Counted from the first letter of the stretch, positions 1-11,308 are shown. The stretch is DNA of 64,000 nucleotides from Ampelocalamus luodianensis (GCA_036346255.1 CM070628.1:21529840-21593839); one strand, 5' to 3'. Notes: a model not told the origin generated them from the letters alone. Program-made: numbers and translations.

Positions 1-600
1 TCGAGGCCCATGCCTCGGCGAGCGCCTCGCTGCGACTCCGTCTCGGTGTGCCTCGAGCCCCGCCGCCGCGGCGCGGCGGCGCGATCCGAGCCGCCGCTCG
101 CCTCGAGGCCCTCGCCTCGCGGCGGCCGCGCAACCGCCTCGCCGGGCAGCGCATCGGAGCCGCCCGCCTCGAGGCCCATGCCTCGGCGGGGCGGCTCCGC
201 ACCGACTCCGTCTCCAGTGTGCCTCCAGAGCCCCGCCGCCTGCCTCGGCGGGGCGAGCGCATCCGGAGCTTCGCCGCTCGCCTCGAGGCCCCTGCGCGGC
301 GGCGGCCGCACAACCGCCTCGCCGGGCGCGCTCGGAGCCGCCGCGCCGCCGAGGCCCATGCCTCGGCGGGCGGCTCGCACCGACTCCGTCTCGGTGTGCC
401 TCGAGCCCGCCGCTTTGCCTCGGCGGCGGCGCGTCGAGCCGCCGCCGCTCGCCTCGAGGCCCTCCCGCGGCGGCGCGACCGCCTCGCCGGGCGCATGCGG
501 AGCCGCCGCCGCCTCGAGGCCCGTGCCTCGGCGGGCGGCTCGCCTGACTCCGTCTCGGTGTGCCTCTAGAGCTCCGCGCTTTGCCTCGGCGAGCGCCGCC
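1..600. repeat. GC-rich tandem repeat, unit about 170 bp, 3.5 copies
   Basis: The string GACTCCGTCT recurs at 33, 204, 382 and 546, a spacing of 171, 178 and 164 bp, and each time it is preceded by a version of GAGGCCCATGCCTCGGCG. The array starts at or before the window edge. It is very rich in CpG and stays open in several frames, which produces long but meaningless reading frames. It may be the leader or internal repeat of the LTR-like sequence that follows. Confidence 0.8.
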
Positions 601-1130
601 GATCGTCGCTCGGCATGGTGGCTCTCGGTGATGTCTCCCAGGTATCCACGACTCCCGAGGCGGGCGGCAAATCGTGCGCGCGCCCCTCGGGATCGCGGGA
701 TCTGTCCTCACGACCTCGGACCACGCAGACGAGCAACTGTCGTAGCGTAGAGAGGCTAGACAGTGGGTACGGGGACCCTCCGTATGCGAGGACCCTTCGT
801 ACCCTTTTGTCTTGGAGAGGGACCGAAGGAAGAGAGGGGCTAATGACACTGAGTGAAGATATGTATTGCTTGTGCCCCTGAATGAGAGCCAACCCCCCTT
901 TACATATGCCCTTGGGGCTGTACTTATAGGAGGGCAAGAAGGGACATTTACCTTCTTGCCCTCCCAATGTGAGGAGAGAGAGGGGGTATTTAGGTACATT
1001 TGCCTAAATATGCTATACATACGAGGTTTATACATGTATAGTGCCCCTGTCGGCACACCGGTATTCCTGACGACCCTAGGGTGCGGGGCACCCCTTGGTG
1101 CCCAGCTACGACATGTATCTTATGTGTGAT
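601..1130 (-). mobile_element. probable LTR-retrotransposon remnant
   Basis: Read on the minus strand, a TATA-like CTATAAGTA (929-921) is followed by a pyrimidine-rich stretch and the GC-rich repeats, an arrangement typical of a grass gypsy LTR plus leader. I see no coding domain, no second LTR and no clear primer site, so this is an inference from layout only. Confidence 0.3.
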
Positions 1131-1765
1131 CGGGTTGATGATTCATGCATGTTGTCATTTGTACCGTAGGAGTAGCGAGGCGAACATACACTATAATAGA
1201 ACTGGCTCGTAGCGGTAGCTTCTTTGTATAGTAGATGCGCTTTTTTTTCACCCCTGGCTGTTGTATAGACATTTTCGAAAACACCTCATAAACGCCTTCT
1301 CATGTATCGTCGTAATGACAGTAGTGGCGTTTTTTTCAAGTGTCTCTACGGGATATACGGCGTTATGTAGAGACGTTGCACTACGCCTTAACAAATAAAA
1401 TATAAAAAATATGTGCATTCTTGCAAAGGTTAGTGCTCAAACTCAAGATTTCATGGAAAATATTTCTCTTAGACTAGCCAACTCAACGTCACTACCTCAT
1501 GTATTTAGTTGTGTGTTGTAATATTATTATATAATTCTTCTAACACATATCAACCGCTGAAAAAATGCCTCTAAAGAGTTGAAAAGCATCTAAAAAATTG
1601 TCTTGCGAATTAGAGTGTCTCAACAATGTCTCTACGAGATAAAATTATGTATGTGTCTTGAAAACGTTTCAAAACCACCTCTAGCATAAAAAAATAGGGC
1701 GATTTTCAAAGTGTCTAAAAAACTGGCTCTAGACTATATAACTCCTTATTTTAGATTGCCTTCAC
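1131..1765. other. AT-rich intergenic sequence, no gene seen
   Basis: The stretch contains several loose copies of a GTCTCTACG-like motif (for example near 1340, 1370 and 1627), probably an old degraded transposon. No open reading frame or RNA gene is recognised. Confidence 0.4.
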
Positions 1766-1768
1766 TTA

Positions 1769-2072
1769 GAGCATCTCTAATAGTTAGAGATAACATTGTC
1801 TCTAATATATGCTACATCATCTTTAGAGACAATATTTTCAATAGATAGTTTGTAGCATACTCTCCAATATTTATATTTTATAATTTTTCTTTGAAACGGA
1901 CATATATATCAACTAGAGTAGATTAATGTATTATATCTTATTTCGCGTACATGACAGCCTCTTCAGGAAGAGACGACATGTGCTTTCTCTTCTTCCCATC
2001 TCTTTTCTATGTAGTATTTTGTTGATGTAACATAACTAAGAGACGACAATAAATACATTATTAGAGTAACTG
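1769..2072. mobile_element. Tourist-like MITE (304 bp)
   Basis: The left end GAGCATCTCTAATAGT (1769-1784) and the reverse complement of the right end, CAGTTACTCTAATAAT, match at about 11 of 16 positions. The element is flanked by TTA on both sides (1766-1768 and 2073-2075), the target duplication expected for PIF/Harbinger MITEs. It lies about 1 kb upstream of the glycosyltransferase. Confidence 0.5.
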
Positions 2073-2075
2073 TTA

Positions 2076-3126
2076 CCTGCTGAATCAGTGCCACATCAGA
2101 TTTCAGAAGTTGAGGCTACCATTCACCGGGATGCTAACTGAGCAGTTATTCAGGGAGCCCTGAACAAGGACAACATCTTTTTGAGAAACAAGGACATGTG
2201 AATTTATGAAGGGTGATGTCTTATTGGCGACGAATTGTGCAAGTGCTAATCTGATATTGGTAGTAAGAAACCGAATGAGCTCGAAATATCTCCATCGCCC
2301 TCCCAGCTCTTACTGCGGCTCCAAATTTCCGAACAGTAGCACACAGTACATTAAATAGCGACTGAACCATGTACGTCCATGGCTGGTGAAAACTGTATGA
2401 AGTCACAGTGTTTCGCCCGGGTCTTTCAACTGCTGCGTGGTGGCGGCAGATCTATGGGTGAGGCCCCTTCCGATAGCCGTCTGATAACATTTGTCGGTGT
2501 CGTCAGCAAAACCATTTTAGCCGGTAACTCTCGAACAGCTGCCTCTCTGCACAAGGCAGTGGCATAAAAGTCGTTGTACCTTTCGATTAATTTTACAACC
2601 AAAACAAAACAGGTCCCAACTGAACTTACGGTGAACATGAAAGTTGTTGTACGACCAAGCAAGGTCCAGAAAACATTTACGGCAAAAACCATTGCTAGGT
2701 TGGTTAGCGGTTTTCGGGCTGTTGCATGAGGATTTTCGGATTTTTCCCGGCTAGTCTTTTTTTGCAGATTTCTTTCTCGAGTTTTAACTACAAACTCTCA
2801 AAGATTTCTGAAAACCGACTAAGAAATTGCGTGCTTTCAAAATCCTCTAGCTTGTGATCACCGACGGAAGCTGATCCTCTGCTTTGAGGGTCAGAATGCG
2901 CATAACATTGTGAATCATCTCCCTCCTATCTCAACTTTCACAATTCAGATTGAGAGGTCACAAATAGTTGTGGCATAGCATCCTTGGAATCAAATCGGGC
3001 CGTCTATTTAGCATCCGACAGAGCACGCGAGATGCTCCCTGCTTTAAATGGCGTGACAACATATATGGCGATCACCACCGCAACGCTGCAACTTACAAGA
3101 CACAGTGAGACACCACGAGTTGCACC
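2076..3126. other. upstream region of the glycosyltransferase
   Basis: Between 2221 and 2692 there are short open frames on both strands that I do not recognise; one on the minus strand has a hydrophobic N-terminal part but no known motif. A weak TATA-like ACATATATGG lies at 3059-3068, about 60 bp before the UGT start; it is too common a string to be relied on. Confidence 0.35.
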
Positions 3127-4536
3127 ATGGCTGCATGTCCGGAGCTCCGTCACGTAGCCATGTTCCCCTTCCTGGCCAAGGGCCACGCCATGCCGCTCCT
3201 CCACCTCGCGCGGCTCCTCCTCGGCCGCCGCCTCGCGTCGGCCGTCACCTTCTTCACCACCCCACGCAACGCGCCCTTCGTCCGCGCGGGCCTTGCCGGC
3301 GCGGCCGCGGCCGTCGTCGTCGAGCTGCCGTTCCCATCCGACGACGGCCCGCAGAGCACGGACGAGCTCCCGTCCGCGTCCCTCTTCCTCGACTTCGTCT
3401 CCGCGGTCGCCGCGCTCCGGCCGGCGTTCGCGGCCGCGCTCGCGCGGCTCGAGCCGAGGCCGGACGTGCTCGTCCACGACGGCTTCCTCGTGTGGGCTAA
3501 GGACGTCGCCGACGAGCTCGGCGTGCCGCGGCTCATCTCCCTCGGCATCGGCGCCTTCTCCTCCTACGTCTCCGCGGCGGTCCTGCTGCACAAGCCGCAC
3601 GCGCACGTGACCTCGCCGTCCGAGCCGTTCCCGGTCCACAGCTTGCCCGGGCTCCGTCTCACGAAAGCCGACCTAAGCCCGCCCTTCGACGAGCCGGAGC
3701 CGACCGGCCCACTCTGGGATTTCATCTGCGAGAGCTGCAAGTGCATGGGTTCGAGCCGGGGCATTATCGCCAACTCCTTCCACGAGCTCGAGTCGGTCTA
3801 CCTAGACCTGTGGAACCGGGAGTTCCCGATCAAGATGTGGCCGGTCGGTCCGTTGTGTCTTGCCTCCGAACCGCTCCAGGCCATGGACCCTGACTTGTCT
3901 GATTGGCTCGACTCGAGGCTCGCCATGGACCGGCCGGTTCTGTACGTCGCATTTGGCTCTCAAGCCGAGTTAAGCAGGGCACAGTTGTATGAGATCGCGG
4001 TTGGGTTGGACCTATCCGGTATAGACTTCTTATGGGTGGTCCGGTCCAAGTGGTTCGATCCTGAGGACCGGTTCAAGGACAGGCTCGGAGAAAGGGGTAA
4101 AGTGGTCCAAGGTTTCATCAATCAAATGGGAGTCTTAACTCACAAGTCTACCAAAGGGTTTTTCAGCCACTGCGGGTGGAACTCGGTGCTAGAGAGCATC
4201 AGTATGGGTGTGCCTATGTTAGCATTCCCAATGGCGGCCGAGCAGAAACTCAATGCAAAATTCGTAGTGGATGAGCTACAGGTTGGGCTTAGGGTGTGGC
4301 CAACGAAGGGAGAAGAAGATGACACGGAAGGAGGACTAGCTACTAGTGGAGACGTGCAGGTGTTGGCAAGGGAGTTGATCTTGGGAGAGGAAGGGAAACG
4401 TGCTGCTGCTAGAGCAAGTGAGCTCGCGGTGTCTTGTAGAAAGGCCATGGAAGTGGGTGGGTCCTCATTTGAAAGCATAGAGCTGATAGTCCGCGAGGTC
4501 AGTGAGCTGGGGATTGCTCAGGCTAAGACTGAGTAA
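3127..4536 (+). CDS. UDP-glycosyltransferase, UGT90A-like (family 1, group C)
   Basis: A 469-residue, intronless GT1 enzyme, expected to move a sugar from a UDP-sugar to a small hydrophobic acceptor in the cytosol. H20 in the FPFLAKGHAMP segment is the expected catalytic histidine and D118 (LVHDGF) its acidic partner. The C-terminal 44-residue PSPG box runs from 330 to 373, with HCGWNS at 348-353, E356 and the closing E372-Q373. The overall wording (FTTPRN, VGPLCLA, YVAFGSQAELS, NAKFVVDE) is that of the UGT90A group; the acceptor cannot be told from sequence. The first PSPG position, normally Trp stacking on uracil, is Phe330. Length is normal for the family and there is no signal peptide. 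The first half is far more GC-rich than the second, a normal grass gradient. The next in-frame ATG, codon 12, would delete part of the first beta strand, so the first ATG is preferred. Confidence 0.93.
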   Translation: MAACPELRHVAMFPFLAKGHAMPLLHLARLLLGRRLASAVTFFTTPRNAPFVRAGLAGAAAAVVVELPFPSDDGPQSTDELPSASLFLDFVSAVAALRPAFAAALARLEPRPDVLVHDGFLVWAKDVADELGVPRLISLGIGAFSSYVSAAVLLHKPHAHVTSPSEPFPVHSLPGLRLTKADLSPPFDEPEPTGPLWDFICESCKCMGSSRGIIANSFHELESVYLDLWNREFPIKMWPVGPLCLASEPLQAMDPDLSDWLDSRLAMDRPVLYVAFGSQAELSRAQLYEIAVGLDLSGIDFLWVVRSKWFDPEDRFKDRLGERGKVVQGFINQMGVLTHKSTKGFFSHCGWNSVLESISMGVPMLAFPMAAEQKLNAKFVVDELQVGLRVWPTKGEEDDTEGGLATSGDVQVLARELILGEEGKRAAARASELAVSCRKAMEVGGSSFESIELIVREVSELGIAQAKTE

Positions 4537-5591
4537 TTGGGTGTGAATATTCAAGAGTGAGTAATTATGATCTCTACTAGCGTTGGCATGTTAATTATGT
4601 TGGCTGTGGGCTTAATTTGAATGTTGTACTACTCAAATTAATAAGGTTAATTGGCCAAAGCCCATACCTAATAATTTACTTTCCCCTTTCGTGCTGCAAT
4701 TCTTGAACTGAAGCTGACATTAATTAATTAAGGGCCAGTTTTTTCGTACTTTGCTATGTGATTTAGAATTAGTCTAGCTATTTAGTTACGAGACTAAATT
4801 TCAGCATTTTTTTCTATTATGGTTAAAAATGCTTTAAATCGGTAATTATATCCAAAAATGTTTGAGTATTTGATTAACTATGGCAATGCGAAACACAGCC
4901 TAATTGCACCAAATAAACACAATAACCGAAAGACATTAACTTTTGATGCTGGAATTAATTTACAGCAAGATTTTTTAACGGTAGTTTATGATGTTAAGGG
5001 TAAGCTAGACACTTGTGCTGAAACGAGATCCTTATTATATGTCCTGTCTAGTATTCGCAACACATAAGTCCCATTCCTTTCAGAATTCGTCAGCACAGCA
5101 CTATTCCCACTAATCATCTCGTCTCTTTGACTGATGACCAGAGTTACATTTCCAATAACCACGGGTAGAATGGATTATTTGTGTGGATTTTTACTTTGAT
5201 TGTTTAGGATTTGAACTGGTCACATGTAGGTTACAAGTCTTATGATGACTACACTAACCAATGGTTCCCACATTCTCAAAAAGAAAGTTAAGTTAGAAAA
5301 CAGTAGTTAACGTTACACAGTACATTTACTTATAGCCAGAGGCAGATTTAGGTAGGTGTATGGGGTGCAGTTGCACCCCAATTTTTTAAAGAAAAACAGA
5401 TATATACTAGGTATAGTGTGTATATGTATACATACACGGCCATATACATCATATTTGCACCCCTAATTAACATTTCAGCCTATAAATTGTAATTTGAGTT
5501 ATGTGACTTTTGTTAGTGCCTACTTTGAATTGTTCTATCAGACAACATTTTCATAACTCCGCATTCTCATCTTGAAAATCTTGGCTCCACC
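4537..5591. other. intergenic, AT-rich
   Basis: This follows the UGT stop. AATAAG at about 4639 is a possible polyadenylation signal. No gene is seen. A short open frame at 4858-5067 matches nothing I know. Confidence 0.4.
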
Positions 5592-5910
5592 CAGTGGCGA
5601 ATGTGGGATGAAAATAGAGGAGATGCTAGTGGAACAAGTTACCATGAGGTAAGCTAGCAAATATATATTTAAATATCGTGTGTAATCCAATGATACATAA
5701 ATTATGAGGGCCAAAGTGAAAATGGAAAATATAATAAAGTAGTAACTTAATAATGGATAGTACATTTCAAAAATCCAAAAATATGCACAAGTAGCAATCC
5801 TAAAAACAAAATTAACTAAATTTGTGATGCAAATAATGACAAAGGTACTGAAAAGATACCAAAGATGTATGCAAGCGGAACCGGTGCTCCAACCCCTTAC
5901 GCCACCACTG
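5592..5910. mobile_element. possible hAT-like MITE (319 bp)
   Basis: The left end CAGTGGCGAATGTGGG and the reverse complement of the right end, CAGTGGTGGCGTAAGG, share a CAGTGG-type terminus used by several hAT elements. No matching 8-bp target duplication is visible, so boundaries are tentative. Confidence 0.35.
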
Positions 5911-6105
5911 TTTGTAGCTAGTAAGTAGCTAGCCCATAATGCCCATATATTTGCAACAACGCCAATATGATAACAAGATTTGTATTGCTAAGCTTAGGTA
6001 CGTATCCACACGGCCACACCACCTCATCCATAACATTCTCCTGCTGCCGAAACTTTGTCCGTATGTTTTAAGCTGCTTACCCAGTGTTTCCGGCACTCGA
6101 GATCT

Positions 6106-6511
6106 GAATTCTTTTTTATTTTGGCCCCTTGACGTCACTCAATTGCAAATCTAGCCATATTTCTGTTCTTTTTGCAAAACTAGCTCCCAAATGAGCGCGA
6201 ACCACCGTGGGCGGACACGTGGCTCTTCCGCCATGCGCGGAGGACCGGCCGCGCGAGCGCGGAAGCGGCAGAGGCCACCTTCCGCGGTGGCGAGCGCGAA
6301 GAAGCTGGGAGGCCCGCTCGCGGTGGCGCGCATGCGCGAGCGGGCGGCGGCGCCGGCCGCGCGAAGCGGGCGCGGCGCGAAGGTGGGAGCGGGCGTCACC
6401 ATCTGCGATCGCCGAGCGGAAGGAGAGGAGGGCTAGATTTGCAAAAAAAACGGGAAGGAGGTTAGATTTGGAATTGAGTGGCGTTAGGGGGTCAAAATAA
6501 AAAAAAAATTC
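6106..6511. mobile_element. non-autonomous Mutator-like element (406 bp) with 10-bp TSD
   Basis: The ends are inverted repeats of about 75 bp: GAATTC followed by a T-run, then a segment containing CACTCAATT and CAAATCTA, repeated in inverse on the right with a few changes. The same ten bases, CTCGAGATCT, flank it at 6096-6105 and 6512-6521, a clear target duplication close to the 9 bp usual for MULEs. The interior (6190-6430) is a strongly GC- and CpG-rich block with no recognisable protein. Confidence 0.8.
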
Positions 6512-6521
6512 CTCGAGATCT

Positions 6522-7941
6522 TAGCAGTTTCAGTCGACTCCCCAGTTTCAGCGAGCTGGCGGAGTGTCCCGGCCGGAAAGGCGATGGGCGCTGCCGCTAT
6601 GTAAGCCTAGAGCTGATGCTCCGTGAGGTGACCAACAACATGGGGATATTTAGCTGATTCGAAAGGTCACAGTGAATAGCGCCGATGCCAACGCGTTGGA
6701 ATCGTGGCTCTACTATAGTGCATGGTCCATGGAGTAGAAGTGGACCTTGTCGTGTCGCGTGTGTTGTGCTGTTGTCGATTTGCCGTTGGTCAGTGGCCAC
6801 AAATTGCAGCTTCCGCGTCATGCTTTGGTAAGTGACGCCGTTCGTGTGGCTTGACGGGCCTGGCGGCAAACTTTCGGTACCGTATCGGATGCCATACCAA
6901 TTTGAGTATCAGATGCCATACCAATTTGATTATTGAAATTGTATATTCCGGTATCGGTCTATATCGGCATATCGCTTCGTATTTAATATATATATATATA
7001 AGTATATATATATATATATATATATTTAATTATATGCACATCAAATATCACTCGTAGTATTATTCCAAATATATAGTAGTACTATCAAATATAACACATA
7101 GTTTAATAGATAGTATTATCAATTCCATCGGTATAGTTAGTATTGATCGGTATCGAGTCGGTATGATTAGTATTTAGGTTGATACGGTATATATGTCTAT
7201 TTGTATTGGTTTAGATGACGATATGATATGTACCGACTGATATAACCGGTATGGTATTAATAACTATGCTTGGCGGTGGCGGCCCAGCGGCACGTATGGG
7301 GAAAAGGTTGCAGGTGGAGGCGCGGGGGCGGCTTTGCTGGGCTCTGGGTGGCACGGTGGATTCGAACGGGTGGCGCCGTGGCGGAGGCGCACGCCCTCGC
7401 GTGACGGGCAGCACTCGGCAGTCGGCACCCGCGGAGACCGCGCGCCGCATGGGTGGTGTTGCGCCCCTCGCCGCCCGCGCGGTGGAGCGGGCCGCAAAAG
7501 TCTAGGCAGGCTGAGGCGAGTGGGGAGGGTGTAAGCCGACAGAGCGGCCCTGCAAGCCGAGCGGATGGGTCCAGGAGGGAACGCGGCCCAGGAGGGAACA
7601 CGGCCCAGGATAGAGATTGCTTCAGCTTTGCCGTTGCATTTGCATGCGACGAAAACCATCAGTTAGCGCCGCGCGTGCGCCTGGCCACACATCACACATG
7701 CACATATATGAGCCGGGTTGCTCCAGTTTGTGGACGGGTTCACTCATCTGTTCCTATTTCCTACTACTAGTACTTGCTACGTTTTGCTGGTGGACATCCC
7801 CATCTTCTTGTTATGTTTTGTTGTCTTTTTCCCCCTTAGGAATGGTTTGTTGCCAGTTGGCTTTGTAATCGATTTTGGTTTGATCTCAAAATTTGGAACC
7901 CTACTACTATAGTTCCGAAAATAATCAGTCCACATACGGTA
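6522..7941. other. intergenic: microsatellite plus CpG-rich block
   Basis: A degenerate GGTAT/CGGTAT-rich stretch occupies 6880-7255 and surrounds a TA microsatellite. From 7265 to 7600 the base composition turns sharply CpG-rich. Several overlapping frames are open there on both strands, which is expected for such composition, and none shows a domain. No gene is called. Confidence 0.4.
6986..7025. repeat. (TA)n microsatellite
   Basis: About 40 bp of almost uninterrupted TA, with one AAG interruption near 7000-7002. Confidence 0.9.
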
Positions 7942-8506
7942 CAGAGGCGGAGCCAGGAATCCGACATAGGGGGCGGCACAAATAACAAGCAAAATAGAAC
8001 CAAATTTGATTCACCGATCTCATAGTTATAACCATACATATCAAGGCAATAATGCTATGCAAAATACGAATAAGATTACATCGTATTAATTTAAACTTAG
8101 ATCTCGACTACAACGCACGATCATATTCATTAATGATATCATCATTACTAATCTTTTAGTCATTGTCTTCTCAATATAAATTACCAAACAATCTCGTGCA
8201 AATCCATCTCCCATTGTAGTTCAAGACGCGTCTTCATAACCTTCATTCTGAAAAGATTCTCGATTGCGGTTGATATTGGAAGAGTTAAAACCATCTTAAC
8301 AACTCGTCCACCATTGGGTACAATGAACTTTACCGTCTTAAATAGTCCACTTGTTAGATCAGCAAGCGATGGTAATTTGCTTAGTTTTGGATGGTTGCAT
8401 ACATCAATTTTAAAATGTGGTAATTTGCTAATGTGGTAATTTGCTAATGATGCCCAAATATTAGCAGGCTGTTGGGGGAGGCCAGGCCCCCCTCCCTCCG
8501 CCCCTG
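7942..8506 (-). mobile_element. non-autonomous hAT element (565 bp)
   Basis: The ends CAGAGGCGGAGCCAGG (left) and CAGGGGCGGAGGGAGG (right, inverted) form a 16-bp imperfect TIR of a hAT type common in grasses. The interior still encodes a scrap of hAT transposase on the minus strand, which supports the assignment. I see no identical 8-bp target duplication. Confidence 0.65.
8181..8420 (-). pseudogene. hAT transposase C-terminal dimerisation fragment
   Basis: Minus-strand translation reads through KMVLTLPISTAIENLF and MKTRLELQWEMDLHEIV, the conserved tail of the hAT dimerisation domain (the LTLP(V/I)STA and MK..KTRL.. signature). Most of the transposase is missing and the frame ends early at a stop, so this is a remnant inside the deletion derivative. 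Confidence 0.7.
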
Positions 8507-8593
8507 CGCTATATATATCTGCAGATCGTGCCACTATATCTACCTGCAGATCGTGCCACGCTCATCAAATACCAAAGGTACGTACGACAGGAT

Positions 8594-10268
8594 GAGTAAA
8601 TTTCGCAAAAGCACACTAACTTTGGTAAGACTATTACAAAACTATACTTTTAAACAACAATATCATAAAAAACACACACTTATCTTTGTACAAACATTTC
8701 ACAGAAACACACTTTCAAGCATCGCTGTCGCATCCAACAAGTCGGACCGGACCCACTTGTTGGTCTAACAAGCCTATCCATGGTAACAAACGGAAACGTG
8801 ATAGGCTTGTGAGACCGACGAGTAAACCCAACCCGTTGGATATTTAGATGTGCGGTTTTGTGAAATGTTATGAAAATATAGCAAATGCATCATCACATTT
8901 ACTGATGGTGGCAATCAGACATACAGAGCATTCATTTTTATATCACTAAACAAATTCAGTTGTTGAAGGTCTTGCTAGCAAGCGCTGATATTTGAGCCAT
9001 GGACATTGTTTTCTTCTACCAGCTTGTGTTCAAGGACTTTTAATTTTCTGTGCAGCTCTCGGTTCCCGCAAGTGTCCTTCAAACTGCTCGCACGCATTGC
9101 CCTAATAAATATTTCATCAAACGCTTTCAATATTAAGTAATATTAGCTTGCTGGGATCAAACTTCATGAGTTAATGAATTAATGTCATGTTAGCTTTTGT
9201 ATCGCTTCAATCCAAAATGGAAGTAAATGCACAATCATCATAGGAGCCAATGAAATTAACAATTCCTAAATTTTCATAATAAACCTATTAAGAGCTAGCC
9301 CAACTGAATACGGGTGTACCACATACCCACGTAGAGAGGTAAATACAGGGAGAGAGGGAGACGTATCTCACCATAAGCTTACCAGTTGTGCCTTCCTTTG
9401 GCCTGCTGTGCCTAATCTGTGTGTGCCCCGACAGGCCATGCCGGTCCTCAACTTGCTGTTCTTGCATATCACGCGTGGCCTTCACCTTCGGCCAGCTGCA
9501 TGTCCCTCGCCCTCGCCCTCGGCCTGCCTGTTGTCGATGCCTTGCGATTGTGCCACTCCCACCTGACCGCCGCATGCTTTTCTGCCATTGTGAGAAAGTG
9601 AGATTAGATTTTGAGGAGAGGTGAGAGCGATCAGATAAGAAAATAATGAGCAAGGCATTTCGTTGAGCGACTGGTGGGCAGTGAAATAACGAGTCGTCGG
9701 GCTGATTTGGGGTCATGAGCCTAAAGCTTTGCAGAGCCTGCCAACTTCATGACAACAAGGACGGAGGAGCTCGAGCACGCCTGTGAAGTACGGGAAGCAA
9801 CCATGACGGTGCGAGTCGAGGAACAGCGTGAGAGTGGCGAGCACTGCGTTGCGATGCTTTGACGGCGATGGCAAACACGATGTTGAGGGTAGAGGGCATA
9901 CACGAGGGAGTTGTTGTGGGACGGGGTGGCAGACAGAGGAATCGCGACAGGGAAGGCTTGGCATGCGGGGAAATCGCCATGGGAGAGAGGATGGAGAAGA
10001 CGCGGGGGCGCCCGAGATGAGGGTCCAAAAGTCGACAGAAGGGGTGAGAAGAGGTGGAGCCACGCAGTGATAGAGAGGGCGAGCACACACTGGTCTCACT
10101 TGTCGGCGCGGATAGGTTGTGAGAGGAGGAGGGGAAGAAGAACACATCAATCGCTACTACTAGAGTTTTTAAGTAATAAAGATGAAGTGTGGTTCTTTAA
10201 AATTGTTGTTTAAAAGTATGGTTTTATAATAGTTTTATCAAAATTTGTTTAGTTTTGTAAAATTAATC
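8594..10268. mobile_element. long-TIR (Mutator-like) non-autonomous element, about 1.7 kb
   Basis: The segment at 8594-8700 and the reverse complement of 10160-10268 align over about 100 bp; the best part is a 16-base match, ATACTTTTAAACAACA, with similar sequence on both sides. No target duplication is evident. The interior holds a moderately GC-rich stretch (9700-10130) with overlapping open frames and no known domain; it could be a captured fragment. Confidence 0.5.
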
Positions 10269-10712
10269 CCCAAAGAATTAATACATCTCACATACGAAAG
10301 AACTTAATTAGTTACTGCTTTTGTATATGCACACTTGTACAAATAAACAACACAAGCGCAGTGCCTTCGGAAAAAAAAGCAAAAACGCAGTGCAACACGC
10401 CCAACCAGTGTTTAGAATTTCGCTCGAAAATCAGGAATTTCGGATTTACCGGTGGAGGCCGGTATGAACACAAACCGGTCCAAAAAAAATCAGTTTGGAC
10501 GAGTTTTTGTTAAAATAACAAATTTGCTTGAATTTTGTTCAAATTTGTTTTTTTAATTTAAAATTAAAAATCCAAAAAGTTTAAATTTTGGTTTGCCAAT
10601 TTCGGCCAAAATTAGCCGAAATTTTCTGATTTTCGGCCTTACCTGCCTTCCGGTATCCAAAACCCTGCGCCCAACCCCGGCTTGAACACTACGGCCATGT
10701 ATATACCCCTGG
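10269..10712. other. AT-rich 3' flank of the RING gene
   Basis: The segment contains repeated AATTTCGG/TTTCGGCC strings (10430-10640), a common degraded grass repeat. On the minus strand it would hold the 3' UTR of the RING-H2 gene. No other gene is seen. Confidence 0.4.
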
Positions 10713-11198
10713 CTATCTTTCAGCAACGATCTCCAACGCGGCCGGGCTTCTCCTCTCCGCAATCTCAACGTCCCCAGTGGCCACTCCGGTCGCCTTCAAC
10801 TCACACTTCGGCCGGTCAACCACATCGGCACGGCAAATGGGGCACCTCCGGCTCTTCCTCAGCCAGGAGTCCACGCACGGCGCGTGGAAGCTGTGCGCGC
10901 ACCGCGGCAGCCGCCTGCACCGGTCGCCATCCTGGAACACCTCCAGGCACACCGCGCAGTCCCCGCCGGCGCCTCTTTTGTCCTTGAAGTCGTAGCACGG
11001 CAGGGAGTCGAGGTCGTCGGCCGACAGGCCCTGACCGCCACCACCGGAGCCGTCCTCCGCGCGCTCCTCGGCGCGTGACGCGCGGGCGCCGAGTGCCCGC
11101 CGCACAGCACAGAAGACCACGAGGATGTGGACGACGAGCATCAGCGCGACGCCGGCCACGAGGAGGACGATGGAAAGCACCGAGGATGGAGAGGCCAT
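10713..11198 (-). CDS. ATL-type RING-H2 finger E3 ubiquitin ligase
   Basis: A 161-residue intronless protein with the full ATL architecture. A hydrophobic membrane segment lies at residues 7-31, followed by a short basic stretch (RRALGARASR). A GLD-type motif begins at G57-L58 (GLSADDLDSLP). The RING-H2 domain has ligands C81, C84, C100, H102, H105, C108, C119 and C122, spaced C-x2-C-x15-C-x-H-x2-H-x2-C-x10-C-x2-C. The Pro before the third cysteine (LPRC) and the Trp after the sixth (VDSWL) are the family hallmarks for E2 contact. It should act at a membrane to transfer ubiquitin from an E2 to substrates that sequence does not reveal. The first ATG is used because it sits directly before the membrane segment. 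All zinc ligands are intact. Confidence 0.92.
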   Translation of the reverse strand: MASPSSVLSIVLLVAGVALMLVVHILVVFCAVRRALGARASRAEERAEDGSGGGGQGLSADDLDSLPCYDFKDKRGAGGDCAVCLEVFQDGDRCRRLPRCAHSFHAPCVDSWLRKSRRCPICRADVVDRPKCELKATGVATGDVEIAERRSPAALEIVAER

Positions 11199-11308
11199 GC
11201 TATATCCTACAGGCTATAAAGGAGCAGCTAGCTCATACGTGCAAGCTAGCTTTTTCATGTGTTCGACCATGGATCTTGCTTCCTCCGTTCTTTGGCTTTG
11301 GATATGCA

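Noticed and set aside
10..750. Plus-strand open frames of 246 and 173 codons
   Set aside because: They arise from the GC-rich tandem repeat, overlap in two frames and have repetitive composition only.
7251..7770. Cluster of open frames in a CpG-rich block
   Set aside because: Frames are open on both strands simultaneously and lack domains; treated as compositional.
9713..10150. Possible captured gene in the 8594-10268 element
   Set aside because: Three overlapping minus-strand frames are open at once and none shows a motif; composition alone explains them.
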